Of a stretch of DNA of 64,000 bases, positions 49,901-58,575 are shown one piece after another. The position numbers and the translations under genes were made by a program. The stretch spans positions 12,424 to 76,423 of the forward strand of contig DKGG01000055.1 of the NCBI GenBank assembly GCA_002453155.1, read 5' to 3'. How positions within the stretch are numbered: position 1 is the stretch's first letter; every line of letters starts with the position of its first letter. This DNA is from Bdellovibrionaceae bacterium UBA6776 (GTDB taxonomy: Bacteria; Bdellovibrionota; Bdellovibrionia; Bdellovibrionales; UBA1609). The notes under the pieces were generated by a model. It made no database searches. It worked only from the letters and a program-made list of their open reading frames with translations, and was not told where the DNA came from.

Positions 49901-52900
49901 ATGCCAATTCGAAAAGATATCAAAAAAGTCGTTATTCTAGGAAGTGGGCCCATCGTCATTGGGCAGGCTTGCGAATTTGATTACTCGGGAACACAAGCTT
50001 GTAAATCTTTGATGGGATTGGGCTTGGAAGTGATCTTGGTCAATTCAAATCCCGCCACCATTATGACCGATCCTGAGGTTGCCACTCGCGTGTATGTGGA
50101 GCCTTTGAAAGTTCCTTATTTGGATAAAATTTTAGAAAAAGAAAAGCCCGATGCAATCATTCCCACCTTGGGGGGGCAGACCGCATTGAACCTGGCTCTA
50201 GAACTCTTTGATCAAGGGGTTTTGAAGAAACACAATGTTCAACTGTTAGGTGCAGACCCAAAAGTGATTCGAGCCGGCGAAGACCGCGAAATTTTCCGCG
50301 GACTGTTGGATCAAATTGGTGCCAAGTATCCGCGCTCTGAAATGGTTCGGACTTTTGAAGCCGGACTGGAAGCTGGAGATCAACTGGGTTTCCCTTTGAT
50401 TTTAAGACCCAACTACACTCTTGGCGGCGGCGGTGGGGGAATTGCTTTTTCCAAAGAAGAATTCCGCATCAAGTTGGCTCAAGCACTTCATGAAAGTCCC
50501 ACTTCAGAAGTGTTGGTGGAAGAAAGCATTTTGGGTTGGAAAGAATTCGAACTGGAAGTGATGAGAGATCGCGCGGGAACCTTTGTTGTCATTTGCTCCA
50601 TTGAAAACTTCGACCCTTGTGGGGTTCACACAGGCGACAGCATTACAGTGGCGCCTCAACAAACCCTTTCGGACAAAGAGTATCAGGACATGCGCGATGA
50701 AGCGCGCAAGATCATTGAAGCTGTGGGTGTGGAAACTGGCGGAGCAAACATTCAATTTGCCGTTCACCCGGAAACGGGCGAGCGTTTGGTCATTGAAATG
50801 AATCCTCGAGTGAGTCGTTCTTCCGCATTGGCCAGTAAAGCCACGGGATTTCCCATTGCAAAAATTGCGGCGCAATTGGCTTTGGGTTTTACCTTGGATG
50901 AAATTCAAAATGACATCACCAAAACAACACCGGCGTGTTTTGAGCCCGCTTTGGATTATGTGGTGACGAAGATCCCTCGCTTTGCATTCGAAAAGTTTCC
51001 TGGAACTCAAGACATCCTCAACACTCAAATGAAAAGTGTGGGAGAGGCCATGGGAATTGGCCGAACCTTAAAAGAGTCTTTTCATAAAGCCATTTTATCT
51101 TTGGAAGGTGCGGCGGAAGGCTTCCGAGAAGTGAAATTTGATCAGAGCAAGCTCTCTTATCCAAACAGTCAGAGAATATTCTATATCATTCAAGCATTTA
51201 GAGACGGTGTGTCCTTAGAAGAGATTCACAGTCTGACCCAAATTCATCCTTGGTTTTTGGAGCAGTTGGAGCAGATTGTTGATATGGAAAAGTCCATTTC
51301 TGCATGGAAAAAGTTGGAAAAGGAACCTTTGCTCAAAGCAAAGCGCCATGGATTTTCAGACGCTGCAATTTCAAAACTCACAGGAATTGATGAAATTGCG
51401 GTTCGACAAGAACGAAAATCTTTTGGCCTCACTCCGGGCTACTTTAGAGTAGACACCTGTGCCGGAGAGTTTGCTTCGGAAACACCGTACTTTTATTCCA
51501 CCTATTGGACAGAACCTGATCCTAAAGGGCTTCAAGTGAAGGAATCTGATCATGGAAAGCCCGTGATTGCCTTGATCGGAAGTGGTCCCAACCGAATTGG
51601 ACAGGGAATTGAATTTGATTACAGCTGCGTGCGCAGCGTGCGTGAGTTTCAACGTCAGGGTTATTTTGTAGCCATGTTGAACTCCAACCCAGAAACTGTT
51701 TCTACGGATTATGACACTTCAAATGCACTTTTCTTTGAGCCGGTGACCGAAGAATCCATTGCGAATGTTTTGGAATTTACAAAGGCACAGTCTTTTGTGG
51801 CGCAATTGGGGGGACAGACTCCCATCAATTTGGCGGCACCTTTGGTGGACCAAGGATTTTCATTGATGGGTTCCACTTTGGAGGCCATTGATCGCGCGGA
51901 AGACCGCGGACAGTTTTCAGAGATTTGCAAAGAGTTGGGCGTGAAGATGCCTCAGGCCGGAATGGCCAGCAACATTTCTGAAGCGTTGAAGTTGGCTCAG
52001 AATCTAGGTTATCCGATCATGTGCCGTCCCAGTTATGTTTTGGGTGGGCGTCACATGGAGATTGTGGAATCGGATGGGGAGTTGGAACACTACTTCGAGT
52101 CCCATGCAGCGACCATTTCCGAAAAACGTCCCTGTTTGATGGATCAGTTTCTTGAGCGTGCTCTCGAAGTGGATGTGGATTTGGCCTGTGGTCCGGATTG
52201 GGCCGTGGTTGGTGGAATCATCGAACACATTGAAGCCGCTGGAGTTCACAGTGGGGACAGTATGGGAGTTGTTCCTCCTCAACGTTTAAAAGAAGAGACG
52301 GCTCTTAAGATCGAAGCTGTCAGTGTTCAGTTGGCTAAGAAACTTGGAATTTTAGGATTTTTGAATCTTCAGTTGGCCATTAAAGATGACGAAGTTTATG
52401 TTTTGGAAGCAAACCCACGCAGTTCACGAAGTGTGCCCTTTATTGCAAAATCGACGAAAGTTCCACTTGTAGATTTGGGAGTGCGTGGAATGTTGGGGCT
52501 AAAGAGCTCCGAGGTGAAGCCCGAGCAGTACGACTGGAAAAAAGTTTCAGGTGTGAGTGTGAAGGGTGTGGTTTTCCCATTTAAAAAATATCCGGAGTCA
52601 GATTCTATCTTAGGCCCAGAGATGCGTTCTACGGGAGAGGCGATGGGACGTGGTGCAGATTATGGAGAGGCTTTGCTGAAAGCCTTTGTCACCAGTCACA
52701 TGCGACTTCCGCAAAACGGCAAAGTCTTTCTTTCTTTAAGGGACAAAGACAAGGACATGCTCTTGCCTTTGGTGAAAGAGCTTCAGGCTCTCGACTTTAG
52801 TTTGGTTGCAACTACAGGAACGGCAAAGTATTTGGAAGACTCTGGGATTTCCTGCGATGTGGTTAAGAAGGTGCATCAGGGAAATCCAAACTGCGTGGAT

Positions 52901-53095
52901 TTGATCCGCTCCGGAGAAGTTGCTCTTGTGATCAACACCACTTCGGGAAGAGAATCCATCGAGGCGAGTTTTGGAATTCGTCGAAGTTGTGTGGACTACT
53001 CCATTCCCTGTTTGACGGAAAGTGATGCTGCTGAAGCCTTTTTGCTGGCGCTGAAAAATCAAAAGACTAGTCAGGTTTCTGTTTCGTCCCTATGA
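49901..53095 (+). CDS. carB: Carbamoyl-phosphate synthase large chain
   Basis: 1064 residues with the two homologous ATP-grasp halves. Half one has KVVILGSGPIVIGQACEFDY, GLGGGGGGIAF-like glycine-rich loop (TLGGGGGGIAF) and EMNPRVSRSSALASKA; half two has ALIGSGPNRIGQGIEFDYS and LEANPRSSRSVPF. The C-terminal MGS-like allosteric domain (about 930-1064; LVATTGTAKYLEDSG) is intact. It makes carbamoyl phosphate from bicarbonate, ammonia and two ATP. The order pyrB-carA-x-carB is an operon. Confidence 0.97.
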   Translation: MPIRKDIKKVVILGSGPIVIGQACEFDYSGTQACKSLMGLGLEVILVNSNPATIMTDPEVATRVYVEPLKVPYLDKILEKEKPDAIIPTLGGQTALNLALELFDQGVLKKHNVQLLGADPKVIRAGEDREIFRGLLDQIGAKYPRSEMVRTFEAGLEAGDQLGFPLILRPNYTLGGGGGGIAFSKEEFRIKLAQALHESPTSEVLVEESILGWKEFELEVMRDRAGTFVVICSIENFDPCGVHTGDSITVAPQQTLSDKEYQDMRDEARKIIEAVGVETGGANIQFAVHPETGERLVIEMNPRVSRSSALASKATGFPIAKIAAQLALGFTLDEIQNDITKTTPACFEPALDYVVTKIPRFAFEKFPGTQDILNTQMKSVGEAMGIGRTLKESFHKAILSLEGAAEGFREVKFDQSKLSYPNSQRIFYIIQAFRDGVSLEEIHSLTQIHPWFLEQLEQIVDMEKSISAWKKLEKEPLLKAKRHGFSDAAISKLTGIDEIAVRQERKSFGLTPGYFRVDTCAGEFASETPYFYSTYWTEPDPKGLQVKESDHGKPVIALIGSGPNRIGQGIEFDYSCVRSVREFQRQGYFVAMLNSNPETVSTDYDTSNALFFEPVTEESIANVLEFTKAQSFVAQLGGQTPINLAAPLVDQGFSLMGSTLEAIDRAEDRGQFSEICKELGVKMPQAGMASNISEALKLAQNLGYPIMCRPSYVLGGRHMEIVESDGELEHYFESHAATISEKRPCLMDQFLERALEVDVDLACGPDWAVVGGIIEHIEAAGVHSGDSMGVVPPQRLKEETALKIEAVSVQLAKKLGILGFLNLQLAIKDDEVYVLEANPRSSRSVPFIAKSTKVPLVDLGVRGMLGLKSSEVKPEQYDWKKVSGVSVKGVVFPFKKYPESDSILGPEMRSTGEAMGRGADYGEALLKAFVTSHMRLPQNGKVFLSLRDKDKDMLLPLVKELQALDFSLVATTGTAKYLEDSGISCDVVKKVHQGNPNCVDLIRSGEVALVINTTSGRESIEASFGIRRSCVDYSIPCLTESDAAEAFLLALKNQKTSQVSVSSL

Positions 53096-53102
53096 TGTCT
53101 CA

Positions 53103-53978
53103 GTGGAATCCATTCTTGTCGTAGAAGAACTCACTAAAACCTACCGGAAGGGCTTTATTCCAAAGCCGGTGTTGGCATTGGACCGAGCTTCCTTTGAAGT
53201 GCGAAAGGGAAGCGTCACCGGATTTATCGGCGCAAATGGCGCAGGTAAAACGACCACTTTACGATGTCTTTTAAACTTTACCCATGCAGACTCGGGGAAA
53301 TTTTCTTTTTTTGGTGACCAAGGGTTTTCCATGGAGGCGCGCCGCCGCGTGGGCTATTTGCCCGAACATCCCTATTTCTACGGCTATCTTACAGGAACAG
53401 AGTTTTTAAATTTCTACAGTGGACTTTCCGGTCAGAAGATTTCTCAAGCTGATATTCAAAATGCTCTTAAGACCGTTCGGTTGGATTTTGCGGCCGATCG
53501 ACCCCTCAGCGGGTATTCCAAAGGAATGCTTCAACGGGTGGGATTGGCTCAAGCCCTGATTCATCGGCCAGATTTGTTGATCTTGGATGAACCCATGTCT
53601 GGTTTGGATCCCGATGGTCGGCTTTTGGTGCGACAAATCCTCAAAGAGGTTTCCTCAAAAGGGGTCACTTTATTTTTTAGCACCCACCTTTTGGATGATG
53701 CTGAAAATTTATGTGAAGATTTGGTTTTGATGGCTCATGGAAAAGTGAAATACGCCGGAACTTTAAAGGGAGCTTTGCCGCCCACCTCTGTGAAGTATGT
53801 GGTTGAATATCAAACTCCTGAAGAATCCGTTTCTCAGATTCAGGAATGCGAAACACTGCAGGAATTCAATGAGCTTTTGAAAGCTTTGGTGGGAAGAGGT
53901 GTTCAGATCTTGGAAGCCAGGTCTGTAAAACCCAAGCTGGAAGACCTTTTCCGAAAGACCAATCAGGAGTCCAAATGA
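53103..53978 (+). CDS. ABC transporter ATP-binding protein
   Basis: 291 residues. Walker A GANGAGKTTTL, signature SGYSKGMLQRVGLAQAL, Walker B LLILDEPMSGLDPDG and the H-loop FSTHLLDD are present. The C-terminal 70 residues are an accessory domain typical of ABC-2 exporters. The membrane partner follows with a four-base overlap. The substrate is unknown; closest by pattern are NosF/CcmA-like exporters. GTG 53103, eight bases after the carB stop. Confidence 0.9.
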   Translation: MESILVVEELTKTYRKGFIPKPVLALDRASFEVRKGSVTGFIGANGAGKTTTLRCLLNFTHADSGKFSFFGDQGFSMEARRRVGYLPEHPYFYGYLTGTEFLNFYSGLSGQKISQADIQNALKTVRLDFAADRPLSGYSKGMLQRVGLAQALIHRPDLLILDEPMSGLDPDGRLLVRQILKEVSSKGVTLFFSTHLLDDAENLCEDLVLMAHGKVKYAGTLKGALPPTSVKYVVEYQTPEESVSQIQECETLQEFNELLKALVGRGVQILEARSVKPKLEDLFRKTNQESK

Positions 53979-54745
53979 ATCCCGTTCTGCTGATTGCGAA
54001 AGTGACTTTTAAAGAATTGATTCGGGAAAAAATTCTTCATGGCTTGTTGGTGGTGTTCTTTTTTATTTCCATTTTCAGTTTAATTTTGGGGAGTTTGAGT
54101 TTTGCGGAACAGGTAAAAATGAGTTTGGATTTCGGACTTGCCGTAATGCAACTTTCGATCGTGGGAATTTCAATTCTGCTGGGTGCGCAACTCATCCAAA
54201 AGGAAATTGAAAGGAAGACTGTTTTCACTCTTTTGGTGCGGCCCCTTCATCGATACCAATATCTCCTGGGAAAATTCTTTGGTCTTTGGGCGCTGATCTT
54301 GTTCATGATTTTTCTTTGCTGTTTGTTTCTTTCCATGTGCATGCTTTATTTCGGAGGATCCTACTTCAAAGATGTTTTTACTGTGGGCCTGGGTCTTTGG
54401 TTGGAAGCGGGTTTTTTAATCTCCATTGTGATGTTGCTCACTCAAAAGGTTCAAGTGTCAGTGGGAATTTTCGGAGGCATTGGTATTTTTCTGGTGGGCC
54501 ATTGGTTTGAAACTTTAAAGTTTTTGACTCAAAAAAATCCCTCAATAGTTTTAGAATCCGTTTACCAAGGCCTTTCTTTGGTTTTGCCCAATTTGGAAAA
54601 TTGGAACTGGAAATCTTTGGTGGTTTATCAGCAGGACATTGGAATTTATCAAATGGCACTGTCCTCAGCAGAAGGTCTTTTGTGGATGATTGCGTATTTA
54701 TTTTTGGCGGCACTCATTTTTGAGAAAAGAGATTTGATTGTTTGA
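53975..54745 (+). CDS. ABC-2 type transporter permease
   Basis: 256 residues with six predicted transmembrane helices (LLVVFFFISIFSLILGSLSF, LWALILFMIFLCCLFLSMCM and others), including the ABC-2 cytoplasmic helix start NPVLLIAKVTFKELIREKI. Together with the upstream ATPase it would form a two-gene exporter. It overlaps the ATPase gene by four bases and the prepilin peptidase gene by eight bases, so the exporter could be cotranscribed with the pilus genes. Confidence 0.85.
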   Translation: MNPVLLIAKVTFKELIREKILHGLLVVFFFISIFSLILGSLSFAEQVKMSLDFGLAVMQLSIVGISILLGAQLIQKEIERKTVFTLLVRPLHRYQYLLGKFFGLWALILFMIFLCCLFLSMCMLYFGGSYFKDVFTVGLGLWLEAGFLISIVMLLTQKVQVSVGIFGGIGIFLVGHWFETLKFLTQKNPSIVLESVYQGLSLVLPNLENWNWKSLVVYQQDIGIYQMALSSAEGLLWMIAYLFLAALIFEKRDLIV

Positions 54746-55508
54746 GTTGGGAGTTGTTTTTCTTTTGGGACTTCTCTGGGGCAGTTTTGCTAATGTGGTG
54801 ATTTATCGGTGGCCCCGTCAGGAATCCTTTGTTTTTGGGCGCAGCCACTGCCCCCATTGCAAGGCTTTGGTGTCTTGGTGGCAGAACATCCCCGTGCTTT
54901 CTTTTTTAATCCTTGGTGGCAAATGCCGTTCCTGCGGCCAAAAAATTTCAAGGAGATATCCTCTTGTCGAACTTCTCACGGGCATGATTTTTCTCGCGAT
55001 CTATTGGAAGTACGGAATGTCTTGGTCCACTCTGGAATATTTTATTTTTGGATTTGGACTGGTTACAGTCAGTTTCATTGATTTGGATCACATGTTATTG
55101 CCGGATATTTTCACTTTGCCCGGAATTGGGATTGGCCTCATTGGAGCATATTTGAATCCAGAGCGCTCCTTTCAAAATGCGTGGCTCGGAGTGCTTGTGG
55201 GCGGTGGTATCTTGTGGTCGGTGGCTGTGATCTACTACGCCCTTCGAAAGAGAGAGGGCATGGGCGGTGGAGACATCAAGCTTTTGGCTTGGATAGGTGC
55301 CATTCTTGGGCTGTCATCGATCCCGGTGGTGCTTCTTTTTGCTAGTCTTTGGGGCAGTTTTTTTGGAATTCTGATGAGCCTTCGATCCAAAGACGGGGCG
55401 CAGACCGCAATTCCCTTTGGACCTTATCTGGCCTTGGGGGCTCTTTTCTATCTGTTTTTCGGAGAGGAAGTGATCACTTGGTACTTCTCACATCTCCTTC
55501 CTCCCTAG
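54738..55508 (+). CDS. pilD: Type IV prepilin peptidase
   Basis: 256-residue polytopic aspartyl protease that cleaves and N-methylates prepilins. The N-terminal domain has HCPHC and CRSCG zinc-binding cysteines (CxxC pairs), followed by eight hydrophobic segments. The two catalytic aspartates lie in FIDLDHMLLPD and GMGGGDIKLLAW. TTG 54738 is the likely start. It sits just upstream of pilMNOPQ and of their promoter, so it supports the pilus pathway. Confidence 0.93.
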   Translation: MFELGVVFLLGLLWGSFANVVIYRWPRQESFVFGRSHCPHCKALVSWWQNIPVLSFLILGGKCRSCGQKISRRYPLVELLTGMIFLAIYWKYGMSWSTLEYFIFGFGLVTVSFIDLDHMLLPDIFTLPGIGIGLIGAYLNPERSFQNAWLGVLVGGGILWSVAVIYYALRKREGMGGGDIKLLAWIGAILGLSSIPVVLLFASLWGSFFGILMSLRSKDGAQTAIPFGPYLALGALFYLFFGEEVITWYFSHLLPP

Positions 55509-55518
55509 ACTGGACGAA

Positions 55519-55547
55519 TTGACATTATGCAAGGCCTTCGATTTAAT
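55519..55547 (+). promoter_or_regulatory. Strong sigma-70 promoter of pilMNOPQ
   Basis: TTGACA at 55519-55524 (perfect -35), 17-bp spacer, TTTAAT at 55542-55547 (five of six). Transcription would begin near 55554, giving a leader of about 70 bases with SD GGAGAGG at about 55608-55614 before ATG 55624. This is the best promoter seen in the window. Confidence 0.75.
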
Positions 55548-55623
55548 TTTTAGTGGGAAATTAGCTAGTTAGCCATTTGGCAGTTGTATGATGATGACCA
55601 ACATCTAGGAGAGGCCTTCATCC

Positions 55624-56679
55624 ATGTTCTTTTCGAACAAGAAGCTTATAGGAATTGATTTAGGGTCTAGCATGATCAAGGCCGCTGAGATCAATTTCTC
55701 TGGAAAAAAAGCAGAACTTGTGGGGTTTTCTATGACTCCTACGCCAGAAGGTGCCATGGTCGGAGGAGAGATTCAGCAGCCCGGTTTGCTCTCTGAGGTG
55801 ATTCAAAGCTTAGTTGCAGATCTTCACTCAAAAAGAAAGCAAGCTGCTATCGGGTTGTGGGGAACTTCCGTTGTCGTAAAGAAAATTTCCATTCCAAGAA
55901 TAGAGGAGAAGCTCATAGCAGGGCAGATTCGCTGGGAAGCGGAACAGTATATTCCCTTCGATATTGAAGATGTGAATATTGATTACAAAATTTTGAAAGA
56001 TCTGTCAGTAGCTCCCGAGACCATGGACATTTTATTGGTGGCGGCAAAAAAAGATGCGATTTACATGTGCCAAGATACACTTCAGGGAGCGGGTCTTGCT
56101 CCTGCGGTCATTGATTTGAGCAGTTTTGCTTTAGCAAACTGTGTGCAGAGAAATCATCCGGAAATTTCACAAATGACAGTAGCAGTGATGGACATGGGAG
56201 CTTCGGTAACAAACTTTATGGTTCTGGAGAAAGGCGAAGTTATATTTTACCGAGACATTCCTGTAGGTGGGTTGACGTACACCTCTGAAATTCAAAAATC
56301 TATGAACGTGTCTTATGAGGAGGCGGAGTCCCTGAAGCTTGGGGCGTCTGATTCCGGGGCAAATCCCGACGAGCTTCTGACGGCAATCAAGTATGGGCAC
56401 GATATGGTTTCTGAAGAAATTCAAAACAGTATTGAATTTTTTATGAACACCACGCCGGGAATTCAGATTCAGAAGATTCTGTACAGTGGAGGCGGAAGTC
56501 GCACTTTCAAATGTATTTCTGAGATTTCAGCAAAAACGAACTTGCCCATGGAAAAAATTAATATCTTCAATTACATCAGCTCCAAGGCGGGGTCTTTCAC
56601 TGCCGAATTTTTAGAAGAGGTGGATCAGGTGGGCGCGGTGGCTATGGGGCTTGCCTTAAGAAAAGTGGGTGACACTTGA
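55624..56679 (+). CDS. pilM: Type IV pilus inner membrane platform protein PilM
   Basis: 351-residue actin-like (FtsA-fold) cytoplasmic ATP-binding protein. The phosphate-1 loop is GIDLGSSMIKAAEI, the phosphate-2 loop is AVMDMGASVTNFMV and the adenosine motif is LYSGGGSRTF. PilM binds the N-terminus of PilN and links the pilus alignment complex to the cytoplasmic motor. The gene order pilM-N-O-P-Q is complete here with overlapping ends (four bases each for M-N, N-O and O-P). Confidence 0.95.
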   Translation: MFFSNKKLIGIDLGSSMIKAAEINFSGKKAELVGFSMTPTPEGAMVGGEIQQPGLLSEVIQSLVADLHSKRKQAAIGLWGTSVVVKKISIPRIEEKLIAGQIRWEAEQYIPFDIEDVNIDYKILKDLSVAPETMDILLVAAKKDAIYMCQDTLQGAGLAPAVIDLSSFALANCVQRNHPEISQMTVAVMDMGASVTNFMVLEKGEVIFYRDIPVGGLTYTSEIQKSMNVSYEEAESLKLGASDSGANPDELLTAIKYGHDMVSEEIQNSIEFFMNTTPGIQIQKILYSGGGSRTFKCISEISAKTNLPMEKINIFNYISSKAGSFTAEFLEEVDQVGAVAMGLALRKVGDT

Positions 56680-57275
56680 TTAAGATCAATCTGGGGCAAA
56701 CCAAGATTCAGCAGATGGAAAGTCTGGACTCTCGAAATATTTCTGTGAGTTCTTCAGGTGGGTCCAATGAATTGGTTGCTACAGTTCTTAAAGTGGCCCT
56801 ACTATTGGTGAGTGTAGGTGTGCTCTATTTTTTTGAACAGCAGAATTTGGATCAACTCAACGCTCAAATGAATCAACTCTTAGCGCAGAAGTCTGAGATC
56901 CAAATGCAAGTGAATCAGGCGAAATCAGAACTAGAACAAATGGGCGCCAGTCAAAGTGACTCTAAAGTTTTGGAAGATAAATTGAAGCTATTGCGAGAAC
57001 TTTCTCGTAAGCGTCTCAGGGAAATCAAATCTTTGGACTATATTCAGTCAGTCATTCCAACTCGCCTTTGGCTGCTCTCCCTCAAAGTAAATAGTGAAAA
57101 TTATATTTTTAGTGGAAGATCGATGGATCAGTCTGATCTCTCTCTTTTTGTGAGGAAGTTGGAGTCAGGCGGAGTTTTTTCAGATGTTGTCCTCGTAAAA
57201 GATGCTCCTACTGAGGTCAAAGGCTTTTCATTGAGAGATTTCGAAATTCTAGCACGATCGGAGGTAATCAATTGA
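56676..57275 (+). CDS. pilN: Type IV pilus alignment protein PilN
   Basis: 199 residues. The N-terminal MIKINLGQTKIQQME resembles the INLLP peptide that binds PilM, although the proline pattern is changed. One transmembrane helix follows at about 34-52 (VLKVALLLVSVGVLYFFE), then a coiled coil (LNAQMNQLLAQKSEIQMQV) and a small periplasmic alpha/beta domain (LWLLSLKVNSENYIFSG) like GspL/PilN. It dimerises with PilO. TTG 56676 overlaps the pilM stop. Confidence 0.9.
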   Translation: MIKINLGQTKIQQMESLDSRNISVSSSGGSNELVATVLKVALLLVSVGVLYFFEQQNLDQLNAQMNQLLAQKSEIQMQVNQAKSELEQMGASQSDSKVLEDKLKLLRELSRKRLREIKSLDYIQSVIPTRLWLLSLKVNSENYIFSGRSMDQSDLSLFVRKLESGGVFSDVVLVKDAPTEVKGFSLRDFEILARSEVIN

Positions 57276-57913
57276 TGGTCTCCGAAATGTTGGCTCGGCT
57301 GACGTTTATTCGCGCAGTAGTTATCGGTCTTTTGTTGGCAGGAATCTATTATGTCATCTTTTATGACTCAGGCTCCTACCAAACTGCTATGATTGCTCAA
57401 AGTCAGCAGGAGATGATTGCACTCAAGGCAGATTTGGCCAAGGTGCAAGCGGATTTGGAACGGTCACGTTCTTTCGAAGCGGCATCCAAAGACTTGGGCT
57501 CATCCATCCAGAAGATGCTAGACTTTATTCCTGAAAATTTTGGACTGGGTCAGTTGATGAAAACTGTATCCGAAGAAGCCCGTGTTTCAGGTTTAGATCT
57601 TTCAAGCATGCAGCCAGCAGCAATGGCAATGAATAGCAATCAGGAGAAGAATCTTCCTGAATTTGAGGAGATTGGCGTAAATATTCAAATTCGTGGACAG
57701 TTCAGTCAGATCCTGTCCTTCATGTCCTCACTCACTGAAAAAAAACAAATTTTTCTTTTTGAAAATATTGAAATTTTTTCGGACAACCTTATGTCCGGCG
57801 CATCGTCGGAACAGGTTGGTAAGGGTGAAGTTTCGATGAGGGCGCTGATTCGGGCCTATAGTTATTTGGGACGTAAAGTGGCAACGGCACCAGTTCAACC
57901 GGGGGGGCAATGA
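57272..57913 (+). CDS. pilO: Type IV pilus alignment protein PilO
   Basis: 213 residues with one transmembrane helix (about 11-29, FIRAVVIGLLLAGIYYVIF), a coiled coil (AQSQQEMIALKADLAKVQAD) and a periplasmic PilO-type ferredoxin-like domain (INIQIRGQFSQILSFMSSL region, here VNIQIRGQFSQILSFM). It forms the PilN-PilO heterodimer that aligns PilM, PilP and the secretin. ATG 57272 overlaps the pilN stop (ATGATGG). Confidence 0.9.
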   Translation: MMVSEMLARLTFIRAVVIGLLLAGIYYVIFYDSGSYQTAMIAQSQQEMIALKADLAKVQADLERSRSFEAASKDLGSSIQKMLDFIPENFGLGQLMKTVSEEARVSGLDLSSMQPAAMAMNSNQEKNLPEFEEIGVNIQIRGQFSQILSFMSSLTEKKQIFLFENIEIFSDNLMSGASSEQVGKGEVSMRALIRAYSYLGRKVATAPVQPGGQ

Positions 57914-58506
57914 GTCGATTGCGCCTGAAGGAGATCTTCGCATATTTGGTGGTTTCGCTTATTGCCGTGGGCGGAGGTGCATTTCTTTCTTTGCAGTTTC
58001 TTCAGAGCGCAAGTTCACAGGAAGAGGCTCCTGGAGAAGTTTCAAACTCGCTCGGTCCTAGTGAGGCAACGCCTTCAACGGAGAAAACGGCGGAGGAGCG
58101 ACCTTATTTTCCAGCACCTTCCGGTGCAGAGTCACCTGGTCAATCGGTAAGATCCATAGAGATTTTTCTTGAGCCCTATATTTATGACTCAAATGGACGT
58201 CGAGACCCCTTTATGCCCTACGAGTTCTCCGGAGAAAAGGAGGGGGTAGCAGCTCCTTTGACGGCCCTTCAGAGATTTGATTTGAATGATTTGCGACTGA
58301 TTGGAATCATGTGGGACATTCGAGAACCCAAAGCCATGTTTGTGGATCCAGAAAATAAAGTTCATGTCATTGGGCGGGACGAAGGTATTGGAAATCAAAA
58401 TGGTTATGTGGAATCCATTCGTGAAGGTGAAGTGGTGGTTGTGGAAGCGGTGAGATCGGATGCGGGTGTGGAGTACCAGTCTAAGATCGTTAAGCTGAAG
58501 AGGTAG
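57910..58506 (+). CDS. pilP: Type IV pilus assembly protein PilP
   Basis: 198 residues. An N-terminal helix (AYLVVSLIAVGGGAFLSLQF) replaces the lipoprotein signal found in many PilP proteins; no lipobox cysteine is present, so it is membrane-anchored by this helix. A flexible Pro/Glu/Ser region precedes the beta domain (RRDPFMPYEF, DLRLIGIMWDIREPKAMFV, GRDEGIGNQNGYVESIREG) that contacts PilQ. It lies between pilO and pilQ as usual. Confidence 0.9.
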   Translation: MSRLRLKEIFAYLVVSLIAVGGGAFLSLQFLQSASSQEEAPGEVSNSLGPSEATPSTEKTAEERPYFPAPSGAESPGQSVRSIEIFLEPYIYDSNGRRDPFMPYEFSGEKEGVAAPLTALQRFDLNDLRLIGIMWDIREPKAMFVDPENKVHVIGRDEGIGNQNGYVESIREGEVVVVEAVRSDAGVEYQSKIVKLKR

Positions 58507-58575
58507 GTCTTCAGGCTTTCACTTTGTTTTGGTTTGGATTCGCGTTAAGATGAATTATTAAAAGGGGTGTCAAGG